NCBI GenBank assembly: GCA_913050115.1
Contig: CAJWZU010000023.1
Coordinates: 1-40,125 of the forward strand
Length of the DNA stretch: 40,125 nucleotides
From: an uncultured Cellvibrionales bacterium
GTDB lineage: Bacteria; Pseudomonadota; Gammaproteobacteria; Pseudomonadales; Cellvibrionaceae
Direction of reading: 5' to 3'
The stretch's first letter is position 1; every line of letters starts with the position of its first letter. Below the pieces are notes generated by a model that worked only from the letters and a program-made list of their open reading frames with translations, did not search any database and was not told the origin of the DNA. Shown here piece after piece: positions 18,030-27,154 of the stretch. A program made the translations under genes and the position numbers.

Positions 18030-19304
18030 TTAACTGTTCACTAATTCTGCAGCCAAATTTGTCCAGGCAACAGTCTTGTGAGGTTTCTCCTCAGTTAAAT
18101 ACTTCAGCGTAATTTCACCCGCTGCGGTCTCACCTTCAGCCAGAACCAGCGCTACACTGGCACCACTTTTTAACGCTTTTTTCATCTGGCTTTTGTAATT
18201 TCCACCGCCGCAGTGCGTCTGTAAACGCAAGTGAGGCATGTCGTTGCGCAGTTGCTCGGCCACTTTTACCGCATCGATTTGAACATTACCAACAACCATT
18301 AAAAAAGCATCAACATTCTGCTGCAAACCTTCTGGCAGTGCGTTCAGTTCTTCCAACAAAAGTACCAAACGTTCGATACCCATGGCAAAGCCAACGGCTG
18401 GTGTTGCTTTACCGCCCAACTGTTCAACCAAGCCGTTGTAACGGCCACCCGCACAAACAGTGCCTTGAGCGCCGAGTTTGTCGGTAACCCACTCAAAAAC
18501 GGTCTTGCCGTAATAATCGAGGCCGCGAACCAAGCGTGGATTAACTACATACTTAATACCGGCAGCGTCCAACAGCTGACGCAGTGTATCAAAATGCTGG
18601 CGCGAGTCATCATCTAGGTAATCTAGCAATACTGGCGCATCATCAAGAAGCGCTTGGGTGCTGGTGTTTTTACTGTCTAGAATCCGCAGCGGATTACTAT
18701 CTAAGCGGCGCTGACTGTCGGCATCAAGCTGATCTTTACGCTCGCTCAGGTACGCTACCAGCGCCTGCTTAAAAGCAGCGCGGGACTCGATATTTCCGAG
18801 TGAATTCAACTGTAAAGTAACCGCCGAATCAATCCCCAATTCACGCCATAAACGTGCGGTAATCAACAAGAGCTCGGCGTCGATATCCGGGCCCTCCATA
18901 CCAAAGGTTTCGATACCAATTTGATGGAACTGACGCAGACGACCTTTTTGCGGACGCTCGTAACGAAACATTGGCCCCATATACCAAAGGCGCTGCACCT
19001 GATTGTAAAGCAAGCCGTTTTGCTCGCACGCACGCACGCAACTCGCAGTACCCTCAGGACGCATGGTGAGACTGTCGCCATTACGATCATCAAAAGTGTA
19101 CATCTCTTTTTCGACTATATCAGTCACTTCACCGATAGAACGCTTAAATAAATCTGTACTTTCAACAATCGGGAAACGAATTTCGTTGTAACCGTAGCGA
19201 CCAAGAATATCGGCGACAGTGGCTTCCACATACTGCCATCTAGCAGATTCGGTGGGTAATAAGTCATTCATACCGCGAATGGATTGTAATTTTTTCTGAG
19301 CCAT
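18030..19304 (-). CDS. hisS: Histidyl-tRNA synthetase
   Basis: Class II aminoacyl-tRNA synthetase charging tRNA-His. It opens with [11 protein letters not shown], and has motif 2 ([12 protein letters not shown] ... [21 protein letters not shown]), the histidine-binding motifs [16 protein letters not shown] and [14 protein letters not shown], and motif 3 (GFAMGIERL). The C-terminal anticodon-binding domain ends near residue 424. I use the ATG at 19304 rather than codons upstream because the family starts about there. It lies between ispG and yfgM as in other Gammaproteobacteria. Confidence 0.96.
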   Translation of the reverse strand: MAQKKLQSIRGMNDLLPTESARWQYVEATVADILGRYGYNEIRFPIVESTDLFKRSIGEVTDIVEKEMYTFDDRNGDSLTMRPEGTASCVRACEQNGLLYNQVQRLWYMGPMFRYERPQKGRLRQFHQIGIETFGMEGPDIDAELLLITARLWRELGIDSAVTLQLNSLGNIESRAAFKQALVAYLSERKDQLDADSQRRLDSNPLRILDSKNTSTQALLDDAPVLLDYLDDDSRQHFDTLRQLLDAAGIKYVVNPRLVRGLDYYGKTVFEWVTDKLGAQGTVCAGGRYNGLVEQLGGKATPAVGFAMGIERLVLLLEELNALPEGLQQNVDAFLMVVGNVQIDAVKVAEQLRNDMPHLRLQTHCGGGNYKSQMKKALKSGASVALVLAEGETAAGEITLKYLTEEKPHKTVAWTNLAAELVNS

Positions 19305-19452
19305 AGGATTTCTATTCTTTTGTTTTTGTCTTATCAAGCGTGGCCTAAATAGTCGTACAATATCATCTGTGTCAGTACGACACGGGCTCTATTGAACATC
19401 GAATATAGGTCCCAAAGATGTGCCTAAAGCAAAATCCCGCTGGGGATAGCGA

Positions 19453-20577
19453 TCACACCCGAAGGATAATATTGGCTTCGTCTTTTTCCAACTGCTCTTG
19501 TTTTTCAGTCGCTTTGCTTCGAATTAAACTTTCTAATTTATCGACCAGGTTTTCATTAGTAAACTTTTGACTTGGCTTACCGTCTACATAAACTAAATTG
19601 CTCGGTGAACCACCGGCTAGGCCTAGGTCGGCCTCTTTCGCTTCACCAGGACCGTTCACTACACAGCCAATGACAGCCACATCTAGCGGCACCTTGATAT
19701 CCTCAACGCGCTGCTCAAGCTCATTCATGGTGCTGATGACATCAAAGTTCTGGCGCGAACAGCTTGGACAGGCGATAAAGTTCACGCCTTTATTACGCAG
19801 CTTTAAGCTCTTCAGCATATCCCAGCCGACCTTCACTTCTTCTATTTGATCTGCCGCCAGTGACACCCGTAAAGTATCGCCAATACCATCCATTAACAGC
19901 ATGCCCAGACCAACCGAAGACTTCACCGTTCCGGCTCGCAAGCCACCAGCCTCGGTAATACCAAGATGCAGTGGCTGTTCGATCTGCTCAGACAATTTTC
20001 GATAAGCGGCCACAGCCATAAATACGTCTGATGCTTTAACACTAACTTTGAAATTTTGAAAATCGTATTTATCCAGCAATTCAACATGGCGCAGCGCTGA
20101 CTCGACTAGAGCATCGGGTGTAGGCTCGCCGTATTTTTTCTGAATGTCTTTTTCAAGCGAACCGGCATTAACGCCGATGCGAATAGGAATATTCAAATCC
20201 CTCGCTTTATCGACGACCGCGCGAACACGTTTATCGCGACCAATGTTACCAGGATTGATCCGCAAGCAGTCGACCCCGAGGTCGGCCACACGAAGTGCAA
20301 TTCGATAATCAAAATGAATATCGGCCACCAGCGGCACATCGACCAGCTTGCGAATCTTTCCGAAAGCTTCGGCTGCCTCCATGCTCGGCACAGAAACACG
20401 AACAATATCGGCACCGGCATCTTGAATGCGTATAATTTGAGCTACAGTCGCTTCAACATCGCAAGTCTCGGTATTAGTCATACTTTGTACAGAGATAGGC
20501 GCACCACCACCGACAGGAACATTACCGACCATAATCTGGCGAGTTTTTCGGCGCTTTATCGGAGATTCAAATTGCAT
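19453..20577 (-). CDS. ispG: 4-hydroxy-3-methylbut-2-enyl diphosphate synthase
   Basis: IspG (GcpE) carries out the penultimate step of the MEP isoprenoid pathway, reducing MEcPP to HMBPP. The [4Fe-4S] cluster ligands are the cysteines in [12 protein letters not shown] and [13 protein letters not shown]. Conserved starts such as [17 protein letters not shown] and [13 protein letters not shown] are present. The 374-residue length matches the bacterial two-domain form. It is a client of the iron-sulfur machinery encoded later in the window. Confidence 0.97.
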   Translation of the reverse strand: MQFESPIKRRKTRQIMVGNVPVGGGAPISVQSMTNTETCDVEATVAQIIRIQDAGADIVRVSVPSMEAAEAFGKIRKLVDVPLVADIHFDYRIALRVADLGVDCLRINPGNIGRDKRVRAVVDKARDLNIPIRIGVNAGSLEKDIQKKYGEPTPDALVESALRHVELLDKYDFQNFKVSVKASDVFMAVAAYRKLSEQIEQPLHLGITEAGGLRAGTVKSSVGLGMLLMDGIGDTLRVSLAADQIEEVKVGWDMLKSLKLRNKGVNFIACPSCSRQNFDVISTMNELEQRVEDIKVPLDVAVIGCVVNGPGEAKEADLGLAGGSPSNLVYVDGKPSQKFTNENLVDKLESLIRSKATEKQEQLEKDEANIILRV

Positions 20578-20640
20578 ATTTGTACCTGTTAATACGTTAT
20601 CCGCCTAAACTAAACTCGATCATCAGCACTGTTACTGTTC

Positions 20641-21495
20641 TTAATTAAGCGCCTGAACAGTGAATTTCATGGTTTTTCGACCAATCTTGGGCTGGCTGTT
20701 AACAGGTTCATCATTTATGGTTAACGTGACCGCACCAGCATTACCCAAGATCACGTTAAAAGGCGCCACACCTTGTAATTGTAATATTTCACCGCTTTGC
20801 TTAACATCGGCAAAAAGTACATCGTCAGATGAATCAGTCACCTCTACCCAGCACTCGTCAGAAAAAACAAATTTAAGTGTATCTAAAACCTGAACATTTG
20901 GCGTCGCGGCTTCTACCTGCACCGCGGCAGCGTTGGTGACTGCTGCACTGTCCGTGCTAACAACATCTATCACAGTTTCGATAGAGCCAAACTCGTCAAG
21001 TATTTCAAGCTGTGCGTCGACATTCGATGCCACTACAACCGTACTATTCTCAACTGGGGAGCCCTTAAGCCCTTCCCAAACGAACCAAACTGCAGCAAAC
21101 AACAATAAAGCAATCAATAAAATTTTGCCTAAACCTGTGCTGTTGTCGGTTTCATCGTTACAGTGTTTATTATCACTCAATGTGACCGCCACTGCAGACA
21201 CACCCACAAATTGGTCATAGCAAGAAATCAAACTCTCACCATCAATTTTTAGTAATTTCGCGTAACTACGCAGATAGCCACGTATGAAGGGTTCCGAGTG
21301 CATTTTTTCAAATTCATCCGCCTCTAGACTTTTCACTTTACTGACGGTTACATTGAGTGCAATCGAAACATCCTCCTGAGAAAGTGAAGAATTCTCACGA
21401 TTCAAGCGTAATACCGCACCAGGGGATGGCAGTGACGAGGTATTGTTGTTGAGTACTGGAGTAACAACAGGAGTAGTAGTGTTATTGTCAGTCAT
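20641..21495 (-). CDS. rodZ: RodZ-like cell-shape protein
   Basis: RodZ anchors MreB filaments to the inner membrane and supports rod shape. The 284-residue protein has a cytoplasmic helix-turn-helix (about 27-95: GAVLRLNRENSSLSQEDVS, EPFIRGYLRSYAKLL), one membrane segment (about 123-142), a low-complexity linker and a periplasmic DUF4115 domain from about 205 (LKFVFSDECWVEVTDSSDDV). The linker is short compared with E. coli RodZ. It lies directly between pilF and ispG, the conserved site of rodZ. Confidence 0.9.
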   Translation of the reverse strand: MTDNNTTTPVVTPVLNNNTSSLPSPGAVLRLNRENSSLSQEDVSIALNVTVSKVKSLEADEFEKMHSEPFIRGYLRSYAKLLKIDGESLISCYDQFVGVSAVAVTLSDNKHCNDETDNSTGLGKILLIALLLFAAVWFVWEGLKGSPVENSTVVVASNVDAQLEILDEFGSIETVIDVVSTDSAAVTNAAAVQVEAATPNVQVLDTLKFVFSDECWVEVTDSSDDVLFADVKQSGEILQLQGVAPFNVILGNAGAVTLTINDEPVNSQPKIGRKTMKFTVQALN

Positions 21496-21496
21496 G

Positions 21497-22252
21497 TTAT
21501 AGCGATTTCTTATAGTTCAAATACTCTTTCGAGTAGGGATGTAAATTCTTTAATGCCAGCGCATAACTGGCTTCTTTATCTTTATTGCCAAAAATTCGTT
21601 CAATACGAATACCTAACCACAAACTGCGAGCACTTTGGCGAGAGACCCTATCAAACTGATCAAGATTCTTTTTTGAGGCGGAGTAGTCCTCTTGCTTGAA
21701 ATATACTTCTGCTAATTCGATCAATGCCAGCGATGCTCGAGGGTCAAGCCTAACAGCATGTTCGAAAGACGCCTCAGCTTTATCTGGGCGGTCGAGCTTT
21801 AGCGCCGTACGGCCAAGATTAGTTAAGGCCCCTGCGCGCCCTCGATAATTAATAAAACTAGCAGCTATAGTAAATTCCTTGAAAGCGTCTTCAAAGCGTT
21901 TACTGCTAAACAAAAAACTGCCGTAGTTATTATGTCCCTGGGCAAAGTCAGGGCGCAATTTTAACGAGCGTTTAAAATAGTCTTCGGCCAGTTCTGATTC
22001 ACCTTCATACTGAAACACCAAGCCCATACCATTGATCGCCTCATGCGATTTTTTATCGATCTTAAGAGCTTTTTCGAAATGAATTTGCGCGCCCTCGCGA
22101 TCACCTTTGCCAAAATATGCCATACCCAAAGCAACTTCATTCGACAGCACTTTACTCTGGTCGATCTCTCGTACCTGCACACCATCTATGGTGTTAATGC
22201 AGGCGGATAAAAACAAAGCACTGACAATAACAATTAATATCTGAGCATGCAT
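21497..22252 (-). CDS. pilF: Type IV pilus biogenesis lipoprotein PilF/PilW
   Basis: An outer-membrane lipoprotein needed for multimerisation of the PilQ secretin. The signal peptide ends at Cys18 (ALFLSAC). The rest is a set of TPR repeats, for example ALGMAYFGKGDREGAQIHFE, AINGMGLVFQYEGESELAED and HNNYGSFLFSSKRFEDA. The 251-residue length and the position between rlmN and rodZ are typical. One base separates it from rodZ. Confidence 0.9.
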   Translation of the reverse strand: MHAQILIVIVSALFLSACINTIDGVQVREIDQSKVLSNEVALGMAYFGKGDREGAQIHFEKALKIDKKSHEAINGMGLVFQYEGESELAEDYFKRSLKLRPDFAQGHNNYGSFLFSSKRFEDAFKEFTIAASFINYRGRAGALTNLGRTALKLDRPDKAEASFEHAVRLDPRASLALIELAEVYFKQEDYSASKKNLDQFDRVSRQSARSLWLGIRIERIFGNKDKEASYALALKNLHPYSKEYLNYKKSL

Positions 22253-22281
22253 AACTTAGCCTTAATCATTTTTTATAGGAA

Positions 22282-23493
22282 TTATTGCTCTGGGGTAATA
22301 ATTTTAATCGCTTGCTCTTCTTCAAACTTGGCCTTATAACGTTCACTGCGACGCGTACGATCATTCACTTGGCCCGCTAACTGACCGCAAGCGGCGTCGA
22401 TATCGTCACCACGAGTAGTGCGCACGGTAACAATATAGCCCTGCTCAATTAAATAATCCCGAAAACGGTGCAGCTGATTATTACTGACACGCTTGTAATT
22501 CGACAAGTTAAACGGATTAAACGGTATCAAGTTAATCTTAACTGGGACATCGCGCAGAAGATCAGCAAGTTCCACCGCGTGTTCCATACGGTCATTAACA
22601 TGATCGATCAATGTGTATTCGATGGTAATCTTGCGGCGATTATCGGGCGTATTTTCGATATAACGCTGAGCCGATTCCAGCAGCATCGCAATGGGATACT
22701 TCTTGTTGATAGGCACCAGTTCATTGCGCAACTCATCGTTGGCCGCATGCAAAGATATAGCAAGGCAGCAGTCGGTGTATTCGCCCAAACGATCCAGTGC
22801 AGGCACAACACCAGATGTACTCAAAGTAACGCGGCGCTTAGATATTCCATAAGCGTTGTCGTGCATCATGATATTCATGCTATCGACTACATTATCGAAG
22901 TTAAGCAGAGGCTCACCCATCCCCATCATCACCACGTTGGTGATCTTGCGCGGACGATCTTCACCAAACTGACCAAACGATTTTGCCGCTAGCCATACCT
23001 GCCCAATAATTTCGAAGGCGTCTAAATCGCGGCTAAAACCCTGTTTACCGGTCATGCAAAAACTGCAATCGAGTGCACATCCCACTTGCGACGACACACA
23101 CAAAGTACCGCGGTTACCCTCAGGAATATACACAGTCTCGATTACACTACCGCCGGACTCGCGAATCAAGAACTTGCGGGTGCCGTCTTTTGAATCAAGT
23201 TGCTGGATAATTTCCGGCAATTCAAGCGTCGCTGTGCGTTTAAGCTTTTCCCGCAGCCCTTTACTGATGTTGGTCATCGCGTCAAAATCGATGACTCCCA
23301 ACTGATGAATCCATTTTAATACTTGTGCCGCACGAAACTTTTTCTCGCCGATTGATTCAAAGAAACTCACCAGCTTTTGATGATTTAAGCCAAGCAAGTT
23401 GACTTTAAGGGCCGCTGTTGGTTCTTCGGCAGCCGAATCCCTGGCGCTTTGGGTATTTAGTACAGCGTTAACTGCCAAGGATAGTTCAGCCAC
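22282..23493 (-). CDS. rlmN: Dual-specificity RNA methyltransferase RlmN
   Basis: Radical SAM enzyme that methylates C2 of A2503 in 23S rRNA and of A37 in some tRNAs. The cluster-binding motif is CALDCSFC, followed by [21 protein letters not shown] and [19 protein letters not shown] are also typical, and a conserved Cys lies near the end ([12 protein letters not shown]). I place the start at the GTG at 23493, which has GAGG six bases ahead; a TTG four codons upstream lacks such support. The N-terminus is about 25 residues longer than in E. coli. It is 39 bases downstream of ndk. Confidence 0.95.
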   Translation of the reverse strand: MAELSLAVNAVLNTQSARDSAAEEPTAALKVNLLGLNHQKLVSFFESIGEKKFRAAQVLKWIHQLGVIDFDAMTNISKGLREKLKRTATLELPEIIQQLDSKDGTRKFLIRESGGSVIETVYIPEGNRGTLCVSSQVGCALDCSFCMTGKQGFSRDLDAFEIIGQVWLAAKSFGQFGEDRPRKITNVVMMGMGEPLLNFDNVVDSMNIMMHDNAYGISKRRVTLSTSGVVPALDRLGEYTDCCLAISLHAANDELRNELVPINKKYPIAMLLESAQRYIENTPDNRRKITIEYTLIDHVNDRMEHAVELADLLRDVPVKINLIPFNPFNLSNYKRVSNNQLHRFRDYLIEQGYIVTVRTTRGDDIDAACGQLAGQVNDRTRRSERYKAKFEEEQAIKIITPEQ

Positions 23494-23532
23494 AATAGAC
23501 CTCAATAACGTTTAAAAGATTCAAGATATGGC

Positions 23533-23955
23533 TCAAGCGAGCAGCGCATCGCCAGCAAAGAAAAATTCGATCTCACGTTTAGCCGACTCTGGTGAGTCAG
23601 AGCCATGGACTATATTACGACCGGTCGCCTCGGCGAAATCGGCGCGTATGGTGCCTTTGGCAGCTTCCGCCGGATTAGTCGCGCCCATAATCTCGCGATT
23701 CCGAGTGATAGCGTTTTCGCCTTCTAAAACTTGAACTAAAACGGGGCCCGACGACATAAAGGCCAGCAGACCGTCAAAAAAAGGCTGACCTTTATGCTCG
23801 GCATAAAAATCGGCTACCTGAACTTCGCTCAGCAGCAGCATTTTTGCGGCGGCAACTCGCAGACCGTCTTTTTCAAAGCGACTGATAACCTCACCGACAA
23901 TATTTTTGGCGACGCCATCGGGCTTAATAATGGATAAGGTGCGTTCAAGGGTCAT
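23533..23955 (-). CDS. ndk: Nucleoside diphosphate kinase
   Basis: Ndk equilibrates nucleoside di- and triphosphates through a phosphohistidine. The 140-residue protein starts [16 protein letters not shown] and has the active-site histidine at residue 117 ([10 protein letters not shown]). It ends in EIEFFF. The gene is in its common place before rlmN and pilF. Confidence 0.97.
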   Translation of the reverse strand: MTLERTLSIIKPDGVAKNIVGEVISRFEKDGLRVAAAKMLLLSEVQVADFYAEHKGQPFFDGLLAFMSSGPVLVQVLEGENAITRNREIMGATNPAEAAKGTIRADFAEATGRNIVHGSDSPESAKREIEFFFAGDALLA

Positions 23956-24016
23956 TGGGAACTCCGCTGTAAAGTTAGCGAGCGCAAACTTCAGCGCCCT
24001 TTTAATCTGCTCTTAC

Positions 24017-24044
24017 TGGGCTTCCACTAATAAGAAGAAGCCCA
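24017..24044. repeat. Hairpin between sufE and ndk
   Basis: TGGGCTTC and GAAGCCCA form a perfect eight-base-pair stem with a 12-base loop, 62 bases upstream of the ndk ATG. No T run follows in the gene direction, so it is a weak terminator candidate at best; it could also be an ndk leader structure. Confidence 0.5.
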
Positions 24045-24105
24045 ACCGAGAGACAGGAAAAATATCAGGCGCAAATTATACGCTATTCGACCAATGTAGA
24101 ACAGC

Positions 24106-24525
24106 TTACGCGGCAGCGACTACTGCCTTGGCAATCGTTTGTATGCGGGCAACAATGGCCTTGAGGCCATTACCACGGGTGGGACTCAAGTGGCGCTCAA
24201 GATCTAACTGTTGGAAATACGAGGATATATCGAAAGCGACAATCTCAGCTGCAGTTTTACCACTGTAAGCGGCCATCACCAATGCCAGCAAGCCGCGCAC
24301 AATAAACGCATCAGAGTCGACCAAAAATAGTAAAAGGTCATCGTCGCGCCCCACATCGATCCAAACACTGCTCTGACAACCTTTGACCAGTCGCTCAGGG
24401 GTGTGCAGCCTCTCACTCATTGCAGGAAGCCCCTTACCAAGATCAATAATGTACTTATAGCGCTCTTCCCAGTCGTCAAAAAACGCAAGATCTTCTAGGA
24501 TATCTTCTGTTGTTGCCAACGGCAT
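24106..24525 (-). CDS. sufE: Sulfur acceptor protein SufE
   Basis: SufE takes persulfide sulfur from SufS and hands it to SufB. The 139-residue protein has the acceptor cysteine at residue 50 (LVKGCQSSVW) and the conserved LSPTRGNGLKAIV. I choose the ATG at 24525, with AGAGG seven bases ahead. It is the last suf gene, separated from sufT by about 216 bases containing decayed copies of the sufT end. Confidence 0.95.
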   Translation of the reverse strand: MPLATTEDILEDLAFFDDWEERYKYIIDLGKGLPAMSERLHTPERLVKGCQSSVWIDVGRDDDLLLFLVDSDAFIVRGLLALVMAAYSGKTAAEIVAFDISSYFQQLDLERHLSPTRGNGLKAIVARIQTIAKAVVAAA

Positions 24526-24536
24526 AATCAAACCTC

Positions 24537-24734
24537 TGTTGTAAAATAACGGCCCAACTTCGACTTAGATGGACAGCTCTGCTTCAAGCTAAGTCTCGCC
24601 TAGCATTATGTCTTTATGCCATGAACGCCGAATCAAACTCAGCCTTGCGCATGAGTGCTAAAAAATTCGGCCAAAAGCTGAGTCACCCATTATGTCTTGA
24701 TACTATGGCCGCCGGATCAAACCCAGCTTTGTGC
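24537..24734. repeat. Two decayed tandem copies of the sufT 3' end
   Basis: Two units (about 24563-24650 and 24651-24734, with a possible older remnant from 24537) resemble each other and the end of sufT beginning at 24735. Shared landmarks are AGTGCTAAAA at 24654 and 24738, AGCTRAG at 24587, 24676 and 24764, and ATTATGTCTT at 24605 and 24689, matching CATATCTTT at 24785. Spacing is 84-93 bases. In the sufT frame the copies carry stop codons and indels, so they are non-coding. Confidence 0.75.
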
Positions 24735-24741
24735 ATAAGTG

Positions 24742-25275
24742 CTAAAAGAACAACCCAGCCTCGAGCTGAGCCTCTTCGGTCATCATATCTTTGTGCCACG
24801 GGGGGTCAAACACCAATTCCACTTTTACCGAACTCACGTTAGGGACTTTGCCGCAACGATATTCAACATCGCCCACCAGCACTGGCCCCATACCACAGGT
24901 CGGCGCGGTTAGAGTCATTTGAATATCAACACCTCCCGAGCTTTGATCCAGCGCCACGGCATAAATCAAACCCATAGCCACAAGGCTCGAGGCAATCTCT
25001 GGGTCATAAATGGTATCTAGAGCCTGCCAAACCTGATCTTCTAGAATTTCGCCCGAGCCGTTATCGGAAAACTCTAACACTTCAGGTTCAGCGCCAATAG
25101 CGTCGGCATCTGTGCCGTCAATACGATACATATTACCCTGCCAAGTGACGGTGTAGTTACCGCCTAGGGACTGTTTAATTGAGACAAATTGCCCCTCAGG
25201 AATAACCTCAAAGCCACCTTGGGGTACACGCCGAACCGGGCAGTCGCGCTGAGTCACGGCCATATTTTGTTGCAT
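24742..25275 (-). CDS. sufT: SUF system maturation protein SufT (DUF59/MIP18 family)
   Basis: SufT proteins assist maturation of iron-sulfur proteins. The 177-residue protein has an N-terminal part (CPVRRVPQGGFEVIPEGQFVSI) typical of the SufT subgroup and a DUF59 domain at about 80-165 with YDPEIASSLVAMGLIY and the conserved cysteine in LTAPTCGMGPVL. The end is VFDPPWHKDMMTEEAQLEAG. It sits between sufA and sufE. Its last part has been copied in tandem just downstream. Confidence 0.92.
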   Translation of the reverse strand: MQQNMAVTQRDCPVRRVPQGGFEVIPEGQFVSIKQSLGGNYTVTWQGNMYRIDGTDADAIGAEPEVLEFSDNGSGEILEDQVWQALDTIYDPEIASSLVAMGLIYAVALDQSSGGVDIQMTLTAPTCGMGPVLVGDVEYRCGKVPNVSSVKVELVFDPPWHKDMMTEEAQLEAGLFF

Positions 25276-25551
25276 GGTGCTTTTTACCTACTGATTCTCT
25301 ATATATTACCAAGAACGGGTGGACCTCCATGGTAGGAGGAAATGCACAGAGCGGTTAGGAACAAGCTCTGTCATCCGCGCTAAAAACGACGCGGTGCTTG
25401 AGCTGGCAGAGATATGCTGACCTTCTGGCCAGGCCAATACTGGGACAGCTTCCATGAATGGAGCAAATCCACAAATATCTCACAAGAACCTTCTGACTCT
25501 ATATACCAAACTCGATTCAATTGATCTCTTAGCTGCTGCTTGCAACAGCAC
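25276..25551. other. sufA-sufT gap with hairpins
   Basis: This 276-base gap inside an otherwise compact operon has no credible gene. It contains three small hairpins: CCTCC/GGAGG at 25324-25339, ACAGAGC/GCTCTGT at 25346-25371, and TGCTG/CAGCA at 25534-25550 next to the sufA stop. None has a T tail in the gene direction. Confidence 0.55.
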
Positions 25552-25920
25552 TCAGCTGACACTAAAGCTCTCGCCACAACCGCACTCAGCAGTGACGTTA
25601 GGGTTATTAAACTTAATCACTTTATTAATACCTTCAGTGACGAGATCGATCTCGGTACCACGCAACATCTTTAAAGCATCGACAGCGACCGACAAGGTAA
25701 TACCTGCGGCGGCTTCGACCTGATCGTCATTTTCTTCTGGACCGTCGACAAAGTCGAGCACGTAAGCATAACCAGTGCAACCCGACTTTTTAGTACTCAG
25801 CCGGATGATTTTATCGGATCCTTTTTTGCTTTCTGCGGCCAGCTTTTTAATAAAATAGCCTTGGGCTGTCGCAGTCATGCTGATAGTCTCAGCATTCGGA
25901 TCAAAACTTGTGACTGTCAT
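25552..25920 (-). CDS. sufA: A-type iron-sulfur carrier SufA
   Basis: A-type carriers receive clusters from the SufBCD scaffold and pass them to apo-proteins. The 122-residue protein has the three ligand cysteines: Cys48 in KKSGCTGY and Cys113/Cys115 in AECGCGESF. A good AAGGA ribosome-binding site precedes the ATG. Its place, ten bases after sufS, argues for SufA; ErpA or IscA cannot be excluded by sequence alone. Confidence 0.93.
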   Translation of the reverse strand: MTVTSFDPNAETISMTATAQGYFIKKLAAESKKGSDKIIRLSTKKSGCTGYAYVLDFVDGPEENDDQVEAAAGITLSVAVDALKMLRGTEIDLVTEGINKVIKFNNPNVTAECGCGESFSVS

Positions 25921-25930
25921 TATCTCGTCC

Positions 25931-27148
25931 TTAAGCCAGCATGGCTTTGACCTTGTTCAAGGCGGTAAACAATTGCTCCACCTCGGCCAAGGTATTGTAA
26001 ATAGAGAATGAGGCTCGAGCAGTGCCAGGCACGCCCAAACGCTTCATCAGCGGCTCTGCACAGTGATTACCGGTGCGAATAGCGACACCCTGACGATCGA
26101 GTAAAAAACCGACATCGGCTGGATGCCCTTCGTCCAGTAAGAAACTGAGTACGCCAGTTTTATTCTTTGCACGCCCGACAATAGTCAAACCATCGAATGC
26201 CTCAGCCAAATCGGTGGCACGCGATAAAAGCGCAGTTTCATGGGTTTTAAGGCCGATTGTATCCAAGCTTGAAAACCACTCAACCGCCGCACCCAATCCT
26301 ACAATACCGGCAATATTTGGGGTGCCTGCCTCTAAGCGATAGGGCAGTAAATTCCACTCGGCACTTTGATAACTAACCGATAAAATCATCTCGCCACCCA
26401 CTTGCCACACAGGCCAATCGGCTAATAAGGACTCGCGACCCCAGAGCACACCTGTGCCGGTAGGACCAAATAACTTATGACCAGAAAAAACATAGAAATC
26501 GCAGCCCAGCGCCTGCACATCGACCGCACCATGGGCAATACCCTGAGCGCCATCAATTAACACCAGCGCACCGACTGCTTTAGCGCTGACTATTAGCTCA
26601 ATAACAGGGTTAATCGTACCCAGAGCATTGGATACTTGCGGCAGCGCCACAAACTGAGTTTTTGCACAGAGCAAATCATTAAACGCCGAGACAATTAGCT
26701 CGCCATCATCATTAATAGGCGCAATTCTTAAAATGGCGCCGCTGCGTTTACAGGCCTGCTGCCAAGTGACCAAGTTGGCATGATGCTCCATCTCGGTGAC
26801 CAGTACTTCATCGCCGACCTGCAGGCGCTGGGCAATACCGTTAGCAATTATATTGATGCCCTCGGTGGTACCCGAAGTCCAGATAACTTCATTGCGTGAC
26901 GCTGCATTTAAAAAACCGGCGATAATATCGCGGGCATTTTCAAATTTAGTCGTAGCTTCATCAGCCAGACGATGGGCACCGCGGTGGACATTAGAATTAC
27001 AGTGGCTGTAATAGTCGACGATAGCGTCAATTACGCACTGAGGTTTTTGCGTAGTGGCCGCATTATCAAGGTACACCAAAGGCGCGCCGTCAATTTTTCG
27101 CGACAAAATCGGAAACTGCTGGCGAATGGCTTCTACATCAAAAGTCAT
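25931..27148 (-). CDS. sufS: Cysteine desulfurase SufS (group II)
   Basis: A PLP enzyme that releases sulfur from cysteine as a persulfide for SufE. The 405-residue protein has YLDNAATTQKP, the PLP lysine in FSGHKLFGPTGTGVLWG, and the catalytic Cys363 in IRTGNHCAEPLM, which marks group II. Six bases separate it from sufD. It is the second desulfurase of this operon, besides an IscS-type enzyme. Confidence 0.96.
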   Translation of the reverse strand: MTFDVEAIRQQFPILSRKIDGAPLVYLDNAATTQKPQCVIDAIVDYYSHCNSNVHRGAHRLADEATTKFENARDIIAGFLNAASRNEVIWTSGTTEGINIIANGIAQRLQVGDEVLVTEMEHHANLVTWQQACKRSGAILRIAPINDDGELIVSAFNDLLCAKTQFVALPQVSNALGTINPVIELIVSAKAVGALVLIDGAQGIAHGAVDVQALGCDFYVFSGHKLFGPTGTGVLWGRESLLADWPVWQVGGEMILSVSYQSAEWNLLPYRLEAGTPNIAGIVGLGAAVEWFSSLDTIGLKTHETALLSRATDLAEAFDGLTIVGRAKNKTGVLSFLLDEGHPADVGFLLDRQGVAIRTGNHCAEPLMKRLGVPGTARASFSIYNTLAEVEQLFTALNKVKAMLA

Positions 27149-27154
27149 ATAAAA

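Noticed and set aside
22468-22992. Plus-strand frame of 174 codons
   Set aside because: Antisense to rlmN; no ribosome-binding site or family match.
24621-24842. Plus-strand frame of 73 codons with internal repeats
   Set aside because: It runs antisense over the sufT end; the repeats in its product come from the tandem duplication of the sufT 3' end.
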